Source of the DNA: an uncultured Verrucomicrobiota bacterium
GTDB lineage: Bacteria > Verrucomicrobiota > Kiritimatiellia > CAIVKH01
NCBI GenBank assembly: GCA_937996795.1
Contig: CALKUH010000042.1
Coordinates: 1 to 30,461, forward strand
DNA length: 30,461 bases
Direction of reading: 5' to 3'
The position numbers and the translations under genes are program-made. The notes below the pieces were generated by a model, which had not been told where the DNA came from, searched no databases, and saw only the letters and a program-made list of their open reading frames with translations. Below are positions 22,201-30,461 of this stretch, in pieces; position 1 is the stretch's first letter, and the number at the start of each line of letters is the position of its first letter.

Positions 22201-25200
22201 CGTCTCGTCTGGTCGCTCGGTGACCTGCGCACCAATGGCGTCGGCTACATCACCTACCGGCTGCGCGCCTCCTGTTCGCCCGAGCCAGGCGAATTGCAGG
22301 TCGCACAGGTCCGGTTCAACAACCGGTGCGAGGACGGTCTGCCGCCGGGCCGTTTTGATTACAGCGCGACCAATACGATGCCCATCCTGTTCCCGGCGAA
22401 TCTCAGCTATCAGTTGAAACCGGAGATCGTCTTCCTGCAGGACAATACGCTCGTGTACACGCTGGACTTCCTCAACAGCGGGGCGGCGACCGCCTACAAC
22501 GTGACGCCGGAATTTGTGTTCCCCACCGGCGTGACCTTTGGCGCGGCGAGTGTCGCGCCGGCGTCCGTTTCGGCCACCAATGCGGTGTGGACGCTGGCCT
22601 ATACGAACGCGCTCGGCTCGCTCATCGACGCCGACGGCGATGGCGTGCGCAACGACCTGCCGCCCGGCGGTACGTTCTCGCTCGTGGTCACCAGCACGGT
22701 GATTAACTGCCTGGAATCCACCGTTCGGTTGCGCGCGACGCACGGGTGCAACGGCGACAGTTGCCAGGTTCCGGTGTACGACACGGCGCAGTTCGTCCCG
22801 CTGGCCGGCAGCCTCGTCACGCGGACCATTTTCCCCTCCGCCGCGACGCTCTGCGCGACGAATACGGCGCGCTATGAAGTCCGCAACAGCGGGCTGATCG
22901 TCGACCGCGTGGTGCAGGTGCAGCAACTCCTGCCGACCGGCATGACCTATATCGCGGGCAGCGCGCGCTACGTCTTCAACGGCGTCACGAACGCCGCATC
23001 GGATCCGTCCGGCACGACCACGCTCACCTTCACCGAGACGAACGTGCCGCCCTTCTCCGCGCTGCTGCCGGGCGAGGAGCTGGCCATCCTGTACGATGTC
23101 TATGTGGGCTGCGACGCGGTTTTCGGCAACAACCGCTTCGAGGCGCGCGGCCAGTTCGTCGACATCTGTGGCAACGTCGTCTCCAACCAGGCCACGCAGG
23201 CGGTGATGCCGGTGGACGAGCCGGTGCTGAATCTGACCAAGGAGGGGCGGAACCCGACGGGCCTGCAGACGAATTTCATCACCGGCACGCTCGTCGCCGA
23301 TCCCGGCGACACGGTGGTGTACCGCCTGACCCTCGCGCACGATCCCTCGTCGGAAGCGCCCGTGTTCGCGCTGGAGCTCACCGACCTGCTGCCGTCCGTC
23401 ATCCGCTACGACGGCGCATCGGTCACGCCGGACGCCGTCATCACCACCGGCCCGAACGTGCAGCTCGTGTGGAGCAACAGCACGCTGCTCGGCCTCGTGG
23501 GCGGCGGGCCGTGGTCCGAGGCGAGCCTCAGCAACATCAGCATCCTCGTCACCGGCACGGTGACCAACTGCGTCGTGTCGATCCCGAACCAGGCGAACGT
23601 CGTGTATGGCTGCGACCCCGGCTGCCTTTCGCTGAGCGATTCCGTGAGCCACACGCTGAGTTCCGAGGTCAACCTCCAGGTGACCGCCGCCAGTTCGCTC
23701 CAGCTCACGCGATGCGGCGGCACACGCACGCTGGTCATCACGAACCTGGGCGGCACCGCGACGGGCCTGATCGTGTCGAACAATGCCCCGTCCGGCTACA
23801 TCTTCCAATCCGCCAGCATCACGGGCGAATTCAACGCGGCGAGCCTCAACGTCACCCTCACCGGCACGCCGGTCGGCGCGATCGCGCTCATCGACCTCAG
23901 CAGCGCGGCGGCGAGCGGGGCGACGGATGTGGATGACGACGCCGCCAACGGGCTGGGGGCGCTCGACCTCGGATACCGCGATTCCGCGCGCATCACCCTT
24001 GTGCTGGTCAGCGACGGCACCGGGCTCGACTGCCTCGCCGATCCGACGGACCTGGATTTTGCGGACCCTGATCCGGCGGTGGCGGCGAGCCGGTCCGCGA
24101 CGTCCGTGCTGAGCCTGAACAACCTCTGCGCCGGCGGCGAGTCGGTCTCCCAAACCGCGAGTGTGCTGCCGAACCAGCCGGACCCGGACATTGATCTACA
24201 GGCCAACAGTGTGATCGTCACCAACGGGCAGCAGGTGCTCTTTACCGCCACGGTGAAGAACAATGCGGAGCAGGGGAACGCCGACAACCTCCACATCCGC
24301 CTCCGGTTCGGCAGCGGCTGGACGAACCTGACCTTTGTCTCCAGCAACATCGTATCGAGCGGGACGTCGGCCATGCTGATCGAGCAGCAGGGCAGCTCGA
24401 ATGTGCTCGTCTCGCTCCCCGGTGTGATTCTCGACCCGGTGGATGACGTCGTCCAGCTCGTCTATCGCGTGACGGCCGTGCAGGGCGCGGGTCCGCTGTC
24501 CGTGCGTGCGGAAACGGTCGGCGAGTGCCTGGAGCCCGGCGTCGTCTCCGCGTGCAGTTTCACGAACACGCTTGGGGAAATCCCGCTCGCGAACAGCATG
24601 ACCGGGTCCGTAATCAGCGCCGTCAACGGCGTGTATTACGGCTTCGACCAGGACCAGTCGCTGGGCCTCGGCTACACGCTCGCCAAGACCGTGCGCTATG
24701 ACGACGAACCCGCGCCCGGTGGGTCGTCGCGCACCGCGCGCATCGGCGAGGACCTGATCTACCGCATCCGCGCGGAGTACTTCGGCCAGACGTTCAGCAA
24801 CATCGTGGTCACGGAAAGCCTGCCGACGAACCTGGTGTTCGGCGCGCCGGTGGACGCGGGTTCCTCGCCCGGCATCACGAACTGGGTGTGGAACCCGGTC
24901 GCGGGCACGTTCACGCTTCCGTCGCCGGTCACCAACAACGTGCAGTTCGTCGTCGATATCCCGGTCATCGTGAGCAACATGTTCGCGAACCAGGGCGAAG
25001 CCGGCGGCCAGACGATCATCACCAACGTGGCCGATTCGAGCTTCACCGTCAGCGGCGCGACCAACGTGCCCACCCCCTCAAGCACCACCGTGCCGGTGCT
25101 CGAACCCAACCTGTCCGTGGTCAAATCGGTGAGTGTCGGGACGAATACGGTGCAGTCAGGCGACGTGATCGTGTTCAGCAATGTCGTCACCCACACTGCG

Positions 25201-28200
25201 CTCAGCCTGACCAATGCCTACGACGTGCTCTTCACCGATACGCTGCCCGCGGGCCTTACGTTCAGCGGTCTCGACCTTGGCGCGGATGGCCGCGACAACG
25301 ACGGCGACGGATTGGTGGACGAACCGGATGAAGCGACGCTGGTCAGCGGCAACACCATCACCGTCGCGACAAACAACAATTCCGCGCTCTTCGCGCTCGC
25401 CACGAACCAGTCCTTCACCGTCGTGTTTCCCGCGCTGGTGACCAACCAGATCGCGGGCACTGCGGTCACGAATGTGTCGACCGTGCAATGGACTTCGCTG
25501 CCGTCGATCGGCACGAACGGCAACGAGCGCACGGGCAGTGATGGAACCAACGGACTCAACAACTACGTCACCAGCGGTTCGGTGCCCGTGCGCTACCGCT
25601 CGGTGATCGGCATCAGCAAATCGTTCGTCTCCACCACGCAGACCAACACGCTCGACGGCGTGACCAACCAGCTCACGATCGGCGAACGCATCGTATACGA
25701 CATCCGCGTGGAGGTCCCGCAGGGCATCATTTCGGCGCTCACCGTCACGGATCTCGTGCCCGCCGGCCTCGACTGGGTGGGCAGCAACCCCGACAGCACG
25801 CTGGCGTTCCCGGGTCTCGGCTATCGCCTGACCGTGCCGAATGCCAACCTCCAGTTGCCGACCAATGCGCCGCGCCTCGTGATCACCGACCCCGATCCGA
25901 CGCCCGCGAGTTCGACGAGCAACGACGGGTCCGGCGACGACATCGTCTTCAGTTTCGGCACGGTCACCAACGTGCCCGACGGCGACGTGACGAATGACTA
26001 CTTCATCCTCTCGATGGAATTCGTCCTGCTGAATGAAGCGGCGAACGATGGCACCGGCCCGACGTTCACCTCGGCGTCAAACGTCGTGCAGGTCAGCGAG
26101 GGGACGTCCACACTGACGGCGACCAGTCCGGTGTACCAGGTCGTGGACATCGACATCGGAACGGGCAAGTCCGCGACGCCGGCGCGCTTCGACGCGGGCG
26201 ACACGATCACCTTCTCGGTCACCGTCTCGAACCGGCCGTTCAACCTCGCGCGCGCCGCGGCGTATGACGTGGTGGTGACGGATTTCCTGCCAAACAGCGC
26301 GTGGGACACCTCGACGGCCGCCGTCGTCAGCACGCCGCCGGGGTGGGACGCCGATTTCCAGTCCGTCTCCACGGGCATCATCTATCGCCTGTTCTCCACC
26401 GGCACCACGGCGCTGGCGATCGGGCAGAATGTCACCGGACGTTTCAGCATCGTGGCCGGGCCGAATGTCGCGCCGAACCTGCGCCTGACCAACCGCGTCG
26501 ATGCGACCGCGGACACGATCTACGGCCCGACGCCGACCGGCATCGTGAGCCGTTCGGACACCGCGAATGGAACGACGGTGTTGACCGTGACGAACCTGCT
26601 CTTCGCCAAGGCGCTCGAGAGCACGGGGGAAACCGGCCCCGTCGACTCGACGACGACGAACGTGCAGGTCGGCGAGTTCGTGACCTACCGCCTCACCGTG
26701 ACGCTGCCGGAGGTGACGGTGACGAACCTGGTGATCACCGACGACATCCCGGCCGGGATGAGCTACATCCTGGGCTCGGCGCGCGTGGACACCAACGCAT
26801 TCGGCGGTACGCTGGGCGCGCTGACGGTTGATGCGCCGCTGGGCCCGTCCGGTACGCTCGCCCCCAACAGTTCCAACGTCACGATCCGGTTTGCCGGCGC
26901 GACCGTGGTCACCGGTGACAACGACACGAACAACAATTCGTTCTTCGTGTTGATCGACACGGTCGTGCTGAACACCAACAGCGTCGCCGGCCTGCCGGGC
27001 GGCCAGACGATTCTCACCAACTCGGCCACGCTGACCTACACGGGCAATCCGTCGAACGCGGTGCCGTCGGGCGTCGTGGTGACGCCGGTGATCGAGCCGC
27101 GCGTTTCCATCGTGAAGACGATCACGAACACGGTGGTCGACGCCGGGGACCGCATCGCGGTGAACCTCGTGGTGACGAACACCGGGCTCGCGACCGCCTA
27201 CAACCTGGAATGGCGCGACGCGCTGAATCCGATCTACTTCGATGCGCTCTCGGTTACGAACACGGCGTTGCCGCCCGGTTTCCTGTTCGCGGTGGAAACG
27301 AACGTCGTCGTTATCCGCACCGACACGAATGCCGTGCAGCCTGACGGCACGCTGGTGGCCGGCGGCTCGCTGCTGGTGTCGTTCGATGTCACGATCTCGT
27401 CGAACATCCCGCCGAACAACCGCTTCACGAACCTCGCGTCCGTCGTGTGGGATTCGATTTCCAACACGCGCACCATCGACCAGCAGCGGATCTATGGCCC
27501 CACGAACAGCATCGACACGCTGGCGTCGCCGAACCTGACGCTCGCCAAGGCGCTTGCGCGCACCTCGGAGACCGGCCCGGTGGATACCAGCGGCACCAAC
27601 GTGACGATCGGCGAGGTGGTGACGTACCGGCTGACGGTTACGCTGCCGGAAGGCACGATCACGAACCTCACCCTGACGGACAACCTGCCGGTGGGCATGG
27701 CCTACTGGACCAATGTTGTCGTCGATACCGCCGGGTTCGGCGGGACCCTGCCGGGTGCGCCCGTGGTGACGGGCGGCGGCGGCAGCGGCGTGGACGTGAC
27801 GTTCACGTTCAATGGATTGACCGTGGTGGCCGGAGACAACAGCGCCGCGAATAACAGTTTTGCGATCGAGTTTGACGCGATGGTCCTCGATGTCGCGTCG
27901 AACGACGGTTGGCCCGCGACGGTGGATGGCGATGGCACCACGACGCTGCCCAACAGCGCGACGGTGACGTATGCCGACAACCCGTCTAACGCCGTGCCCT
28001 CGGGCGTGGTCAACGTGCAGGTGGTCGAGCCGGCCTTGCTGATCAACAAGACGATGACGCCGCCGACGAACGGCTTGGTCGTCTTTACGCTCGCGGTGAC
28101 GAATCGCGGACTCTCCACCGCGTTTGACGTGGTGGTCACGGATGTCGTGCGCGCCGTCTGGTTCGACACGTTGAGCGTCACGCCGGTGCTCATTCCCGAT

Positions 28201-30461
28201 GGTTTCACCTACACCATCGCCACGCCCGGCGATGCCGTGGTCACCTTCGCGAGCAACCCCTTGTCCGCGCAGCCCACGAATTCGATCGAAGTGGGTGAGG
28301 TGATGACGTTCCGCTTCAGCGCCGTCCTGCTGCCCGGCCTCGTCGGGCGCGTGACGAACACCGCGGTCGTCTCCGAATACACGACGACGGATGGGCCGAA
28401 TCCGGACGAGCGCACGGAGCCGCCGACGAACAGCACCGCGCTGCTGGAGTTGCCCAGCTTCACCGTCACCAAGACGCGGACCACACAGGTGGGCGGGCGC
28501 CCGGCGGACGTCGGCGAGACGGTGACGTTCCGCCTCACCGTCACCAACACCGGCGCGGTCGGCTTTTCCACGGTGGCGCTGGACGACACGTTCGACACCA
28601 ACGTCCTGGCGTTCGTTTCGGCCACCCCGGCGGAGAGCGGCGTGTCGGGCGGCCTGATCCAGTGGGCGAACGTCGGTCCGCTCGCGGTGGGACGCGCCAC
28701 CAACGTCTTCGTCAACTTCACCGCGTTGCGCAGCACGCTGCCGGGCGACACGACGAACACCGTGGTCGCGTCGCTCATCACGACCAATGGCGGCCCGCTG
28801 CCGCCGCAAACCTCGAGCGCGCCGGTTGTCGTGGCCCAACCGTCCTACCTGCTGGCCAAGGAACGCATCGAGCCGTCCGGCGTCGCCACGCAGGGGCAGG
28901 CCATCGTGTTCCGCTTGAGCGTGACGAACAATGGCGAGGTGGGATTGAACCCGGTTCGACTGGACGACACCTACGATGCCGGCGTGCTGGCCTTCAACAG
29001 CGCGACGCCATCCGCGGATACCGCCGTGCCCGGCCTGCTGACCTGGAACAACCTCGGCCCGCTCCCGGTGGGCGGGACGACCGTGGTAACTGTGCGCTAC
29101 ACCGCGGTTTCGAGCACCTGGCCCGGCGACACGACGAACGTCGTCGTCTCCACGGTCAGCACCACGAACGGCACGCCGCTGGCGCCGCAGACGTCCAGCG
29201 CGCCCGCCCAGGTCGCCGCGCCGGCCATCGGCCTGATCAAGCTCGCGGGCAACGCGGCCGAGGGCGGCATCCACTATACGAACGCCGGTTCGGATGTGGT
29301 CTACACCTATGTGGTCACCAACCGGGGCGACACGCATCTTTCCAGCGTCACCGTCACGGATGACGTACTCGGCGTGGTTGGCACCGTGCCCGGCGTGCTG
29401 GCGCCCGGCGACACGGCAACGCTGTTCTTCACCTCGAGCATTCCATCCGCCGTCACCAACCTCGGCACCGTGATCGGCACGCCGAGCTTCACCAACGGGC
29501 TGCCAATCCCGGGCCTGACGAACGTTGTCGCCACCAACGACGCCATCGTCCAGATCTTCGCGTCGCTGGGCGACTTCGTGTGGCTGGATGTGAACTGGAA
29601 CGGCGTGCAGGACGGGGGGAGCGAGACAGGGCTGCCGGACGTGGTCGTCACCTTGTACGACGCGCAAACCAACGCGCTGAACGTGACAACGACCGATGTG
29701 AACGGGGCCTACGCATTCACAAACCTGGTGCCCAACACGTACTTCGTGGGCTTCACGATCCCGACAGGTTTCGAGCTGACGTTGCAGGATGTCGGAAGCG
29801 ACACGGCAGACAGCGACGCCGATCCGGTGACCGGGTTCACGGCGCCTACAGTTCTGACGTCAGGCGAGAACGATCCGACCTGGGATGCGGGCCTCTTCCA
29901 GCGCGCGTCGCTGGGTGACTTCGTGTGGTTGGACGTGAACTGGAACGGTGTGCAGGACGGCGGAAGCGAGACGGGTGTGCCCGGTGTGGTGGTAACGCTA
30001 TACGACGTGGCGAGCAACGTGCTTGGAGTCACGACCACGGACCTTGCAGGCGCGTATACGTTCACGAACCTGACGCCGGCCTCCTACTTCGTGGGCTTCA
30101 CAGCGCCGACAGGGTACGAGTTCACGCAGCGAGACCAGGGGAGTGACGATGCGTTGGACAGCGACGCGAATCCGGCGAACGGCGAGGTGTCGCCGGTGAC
30201 GTTGATCTCCGGCGAGAACAACCCGACGTTGGACGCGGGTCTCTTCCAGCGCGCGAGCCTCGGCGACTTCGTGTGGCTGGATGCCAATTACAACGGCATT
30301 CAGGACGGGGGGAGCGAGACAGGGCTGCCGGACGTGGTCGTCACCTTGTACGACGCGCAAACCAACGCGCTGAACGTGACAACGACCGATGTGAACGGGG
30401 CCTACGCATTCACAAACCTGGTGCCCAACACGTACTTCGTGGGCTTCACGATCCCGACAGG
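19255..30461 (+). CDS. Giant secreted DUF11 / lamin-tail / SdrD-B-like surface protein, 3' end outside the window
   Basis: The frame beginning at the ATG at 19255 shows no stop to the window edge, giving at least 3735 residues; I read it at many points and it keeps coherent domain sequence. Residues 1-34 form a signal peptide (hydrophobic ALGAVFFFGCTVL, predicted cleavage SPA|QVS). Then come a DUF11-like domain split by a lamin-tail domain (about 123-285; ILITEVFYDPTN, HEWIELYNP, LTGWSIRD), a typical DUF11 from about 340 (GDTVVWTVTVKNEG), and a Cys-containing region of divergent DUF11-like units to Cys1767. Cys-free DUF11 units begin near residues 1812, 1952, 2117, 2300, 2447, 2617, 2760, 2927, 3068, 3197 and 3324. 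From 3438 tandem SdrD-B-like domains (LGDFVWLDVNWNGVQDGG) reach the edge. Such proteins are cell-surface stalks or adhesins. The anchor or sorting signal would lie outside the window. Confidence 0.9.
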   Translation, partial: MNVSAACRNNPGSHWRTALGAVFFFGCTVLNSPAQVSHSLLGLNQASYCDGMTLTTRFQNTGATLDSLTITQTLPHAQFVYVPGQSVVTLPSGAVLTGGAADPVLAGSNLVWDFSSAVSSSTLNNILITEVFYDPTNAVEDAHEWIELYNPASSNIDLTGWSIRDTLPGQADALPSFVMAPGEFVIVAASTNAFFAANPAHTGRVVEVADGTLGSGLNNFADGVFLRNAATANVDAVSYGGSTAAFNPGVNLAADGQSIQRSPANQDNNNRNDWVAGAPQPGTGLLLTGINNGSSLSIVYRLEVACGAPAGQIRSFATYRQPAGGTLRTNETSIFITVNPGDLTVTKTPVSQNAGVGDTVVWTVTVKNEGFGNAPNVLITDTIGNGLEFVSFSVNPTNAGPFGGTVQWDASVIPALTNLAPQQEVSIVVTATMVGCTGLFNTADARWGCRNLLAVPDSTCEDTALLGETAGASLLLIDRYPFLTASLVPVPVVPLNYCTGAVFTLFVTNAASGPAAGLARNVRYSVNAPDGYTVSGPTVTGLFVSVGNLAPGASTSVTFTLRPGGVSCPLNTDAQNIFLYGLYDDACGNPFFGAPVFSKTQLADLPWARISKSMPATVDPAAASFPVTVLFAYSNFVNYAATIFDIYPAHTNLYPTNITAGGVLNTNLGRIAWNPVLNGTGVFTARFDMVFRNPCSGPYGLLGNVAVATNITDCQGCAVPVLGSGIPYYTDVTRSTCFTNGLPGGTGNCAFASTKTRTPDLVEVCSPVQLSHRFTAFSGPSLPTNWNGAVFTSSLANARGYLFSTSSVQVLIDGSNVTPFVSITATNPGLVINLAGLNASAFSRPGLVASNLLFLWEVASTNTGTLLDRSALTIQPCGTLEEDEVWEAGQSELTVTLEPTEFVEACGFVNGRIDLAQWPSPVPSAFGSQLFPSYDVEVILDLDVDNSGTNSYAYVAGSTAFVNFFDLAGSPVASAEPSLVSNRLVWSLGDLRTNGVGYITYRLRASCSPEPGELQVAQVRFNNRCEDGLPPGRFDYSATNTMPILFPANLSYQLKPEIVFLQDNTLVYTLDFLNSGAATAYNVTPEFVFPTGVTFGAASVAPASVSATNAVWTLAYTNALGSLIDADGDGVRNDLPPGGTFSLVVTSTVINCLESTVRLRATHGCNGDSCQVPVYDTAQFVPLAGSLVTRTIFPSAATLCATNTARYEVRNSGLIVDRVVQVQQLLPTGMTYIAGSARYVFNGVTNAASDPSGTTTLTFTETNVPPFSALLPGEELAILYDVYVGCDAVFGNNRFEARGQFVDICGNVVSNQATQAVMPVDEPVLNLTKEGRNPTGLQTNFITGTLVADPGDTVVYRLTLAHDPSSEAPVFALELTDLLPSVIRYDGASVTPDAVITTGPNVQLVWSNSTLLGLVGGGPWSEASLSNISILVTGTVTNCVVSIPNQANVVYGCDPGCLSLSDSVSHTLSSEVNLQVTAASSLQLTRCGGTRTLVITNLGGTATGLIVSNNAPSGYIFQSASITGEFNAASLNVTLTGTPVGAIALIDLSSAAASGATDVDDDAANGLGALDLGYRDSARITLVLVSDGTGLDCLADPTDLDFADPDPAVAASRSATSVLSLNNLCAGGESVSQTASVLPNQPDPDIDLQANSVIVTNGQQVLFTATVKNNAEQGNADNLHIRLRFGSGWTNLTFVSSNIVSSGTSAMLIEQQGSSNVLVSLPGVILDPVDDVVQLVYRVTAVQGAGPLSVRAETVGECLEPGVVSACSFTNTLGEIPLANSMTGSVISAVNGVYYGFDQDQSLGLGYTLAKTVRYDDEPAPGGSSRTARIGEDLIYRIRAEYFGQTFSNIVVTESLPTNLVFGAPVDAGSSPGITNWVWNPVAGTFTLPSPVTNNVQFVVDIPVIVSNMFANQGEAGGQTIITNVADSSFTVSGATNVPTPSSTTVPVLEPNLSVVKSVSVGTNTVQSGDVIVFSNVVTHTALSLTNAYDVLFTDTLPAGLTFSGLDLGADGRDNDGDGLVDEPDEATLVSGNTITVATNNNSALFALATNQSFTVVFPALVTNQIAGTAVTNVSTVQWTSLPSIGTNGNERTGSDGTNGLNNYVTSGSVPVRYRSVIGISKSFVSTTQTNTLDGVTNQLTIGERIVYDIRVEVPQGIISALTVTDLVPAGLDWVGSNPDSTLAFPGLGYRLTVPNANLQLPTNAPRLVITDPDPTPASSTSNDGSGDDIVFSFGTVTNVPDGDVTNDYFILSMEFVLLNEAANDGTGPTFTSASNVVQVSEGTSTLTATSPVYQVVDIDIGTGKSATPARFDAGDTITFSVTVSNRPFNLARAAAYDVVVTDFLPNSAWDTSTAAVVSTPPGWDADFQSVSTGIIYRLFSTGTTALAIGQNVTGRFSIVAGPNVAPNLRLTNRVDATADTIYGPTPTGIVSRSDTANGTTVLTVTNLLFAKALESTGETGPVDSTTTNVQVGEFVTYRLTVTLPEVTVTNLVITDDIPAGMSYILGSARVDTNAFGGTLGALTVDAPLGPSGTLAPNSSNVTIRFAGATVVTGDNDTNNNSFFVLIDTVVLNTNSVAGLPGGQTILTNSATLTYTGNPSNAVPSGVVVTPVIEPRVSIVKTITNTVVDAGDRIAVNLVVTNTGLATAYNLEWRDALNPIYFDALSVTNTALPPGFLFAVETNVVVIRTDTNAVQPDGTLVAGGSLLVSFDVTISSNIPPNNRFTNLASVVWDSISNTRTIDQQRIYGPTNSIDTLASPNLTLAKALARTSETGPVDTSGTNVTIGEVVTYRLTVTLPEGTITNLTLTDNLPVGMAYWTNVVVDTAGFGGTLPGAPVVTGGGGSGVDVTFTFNGLTVVAGDNSAANNSFAIEFDAMVLDVASNDGWPATVDGDGTTTLPNSATVTYADNPSNAVPSGVVNVQVVEPALLINKTMTPPTNGLVVFTLAVTNRGLSTAFDVVVTDVVRAVWFDTLSVTPVLIPDGFTYTIATPGDAVVTFASNPLSAQPTNSIEVGEVMTFRFSAVLLPGLVGRVTNTAVVSEYTTTDGPNPDERTEPPTNSTALLELPSFTVTKTRTTQVGGRPADVGETVTFRLTVTNTGAVGFSTVALDDTFDTNVLAFVSATPAESGVSGGLIQWANVGPLAVGRATNVFVNFTALRSTLPGDTTNTVVASLITTNGGPLPPQTSSAPVVVAQPSYLLAKERIEPSGVATQGQAIVFRLSVTNNGEVGLNPVRLDDTYDAGVLAFNSATPSADTAVPGLLTWNNLGPLPVGGTTVVTVRYTAVSSTWPGDTTNVVVSTVSTTNGTPLAPQTSSAPAQVAAPAIGLIKLAGNAAEGGIHYTNAGSDVVYTYVVTNRGDTHLSSVTVTDDVLGVVGTVPGVLAPGDTATLFFTSSIPSAVTNLGTVIGTPSFTNGLPIPGLTNVVATNDAIVQIFASLGDFVWLDVNWNGVQDGGSETGLPDVVVTLYDAQTNALNVTTTDVNGAYAFTNLVPNTYFVGFTIPTGFELTLQDVGSDTADSDADPVTGFTAPTVLTSGENDPTWDAGLFQRASLGDFVWLDVNWNGVQDGGSETGVPGVVVTLYDVASNVLGVTTTDLAGAYTFTNLTPASYFVGFTAPTGYEFTQRDQGSDDALDSDANPANGEVSPVTLISGENNPTLDAGLFQRASLGDFVWLDANYNGIQDGGSETGLPDVVVTLYDAQTNALNVTTTDVNGAYAFTNLVPNTYFVGFTIPT
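19621..20109 (+). other. Lamin-tail domain inserted in the first DUF11-like domain
   Basis: Residues about 123-285 of the giant protein show lamin-tail landmarks: ILITEVFYDPTN, HEWIELYNPASSNIDLTGWS, APGEFVIVAAS, then DGQSIQRSP. The sequence just before (NLVWDFSSAV) and just after (GSSLSIVYRLEV) are consecutive strands of a normal DUF11 domain, so the lamin-tail unit sits inside it. Confidence 0.7.
26593..28455 (+). repeat. Duplicated pair of DUF11 domains
   Basis: Units beginning at 26593 (FAKALESTGETGPVD) and 27532 (LAKALARTSETGPVD) correspond and are 939 bp apart. Their partners beginning at 27103 and 28033 also correspond and are 930 bp apart. The layout A-B-A'-B' indicates tandem duplication of a two-domain block, with clear but diverged similarity such as GEFVTYRLTVTLPE against GEVVTYRLTVTLPE. 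Confidence 0.7.
29566..30461 (+). repeat. Tandem SdrD-B-like domain repeats (2 complete and 1 cut by the edge)
   Basis: Units start at 29566, 29911 and 30259 (345 and 348 bp long; the third is cut). Each begins LGDFVWLD and has an N-x-N-G-x-Q-D-G-G calcium-loop-like motif, a V-V-V-T-L-Y-D strand, A-Y-x-F-T-N-L and Y-F-V-G-F. Complete units end near D-A-G-L-F-Q-R-A. The first and third are identical over 161 bp (29608-29768 and 30301-30461) while the middle unit is diverged. Confidence 0.88.

Noticed and set aside
20137..24153. 1338-codon open frame on the minus strand
   Set aside because: It lies wholly antisense to the giant DUF11 gene. Its product is Arg/His/Gly/Ala-rich without domains, as expected of a shadow frame in GC-rich coding DNA; the plus strand encodes recognisable domains.
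26077..29667. 1196-codon open frame on the minus strand
   Set aside because: Same reason: antisense to DUF11 repeats, with Arg-rich low-information sequence that recurs because the plus-strand domains repeat.

Overview
The window is GC-rich chromosomal DNA, probably from the Planctomycetes-Verrucomicrobia-Chlamydiae group, with a Kiritimatiellota-like or verrucomicrobial bacterium as my best guess. The grounds are inferential: a RAYT-type transposase with a C-terminal helix-turn-helix, 9-bp-periodic inverted repeats, lipoproteins plus a complete RND efflux system (a two-membrane envelope), and a giant secreted DUF11/lamin-tail/SdrD-B-like protein. No rRNA, tRNA or CRISPR array was seen.

Left part (1-4.7 kb): the 3' end of a RAYT transposase abuts a short piece that reads as the C-terminus of a histidine kinase. 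Next is a two-gene SOS mutagenesis unit, a LexA/UmuD-like autoprotease and a Y-family DNA polymerase, with a perfect 9-4-9 palindrome over the start of the first gene. Two related lipoproteins with Asp/Ser-rich tails and a six-helix membrane protein of unknown function follow.

Efflux region (4.7-11.4 kb): a minus-strand operon encodes a MarR regulator, a membrane-fusion lipoprotein and a 1516-residue RND pump fused in frame to a TolC-type outer-membrane factor with an internal signal peptide. An intrinsic terminator lies downstream. REP-like inverted repeats made of 9-bp units flank the operon on both sides.

Middle (11.4-19.0 kb): a ferredoxin-NADP-reductase-like enzyme is translationally coupled to a polytopic GT-C-like membrane protein, and an S24/S26 peptidase diverges from them. 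On the minus strand follow a PqqD-like protein, a radical SAM/SPASM enzyme, a 62-residue peptide, an HprK-like kinase, a lipoprotein, a DUF4349 lipoprotein and a SET-domain methyltransferase. The PqqD / radical SAM / small peptide / HprK-like set has the layout of a peptide-modification (RiPP) locus and is the best candidate for an undescribed system. The S24/S26 peptidase could be its protease.

Right part (19.0-30.5 kb): one plus-strand reading frame stays open from 19255 to the window edge (at least 3735 codons). It encodes a secreted protein with a signal peptide, a lamin-tail domain nested in a DUF11 domain, about a dozen recognisable DUF11 units including a duplicated two-domain block, and tandem SdrD-B-like domains, two of which share 161 identical bases.
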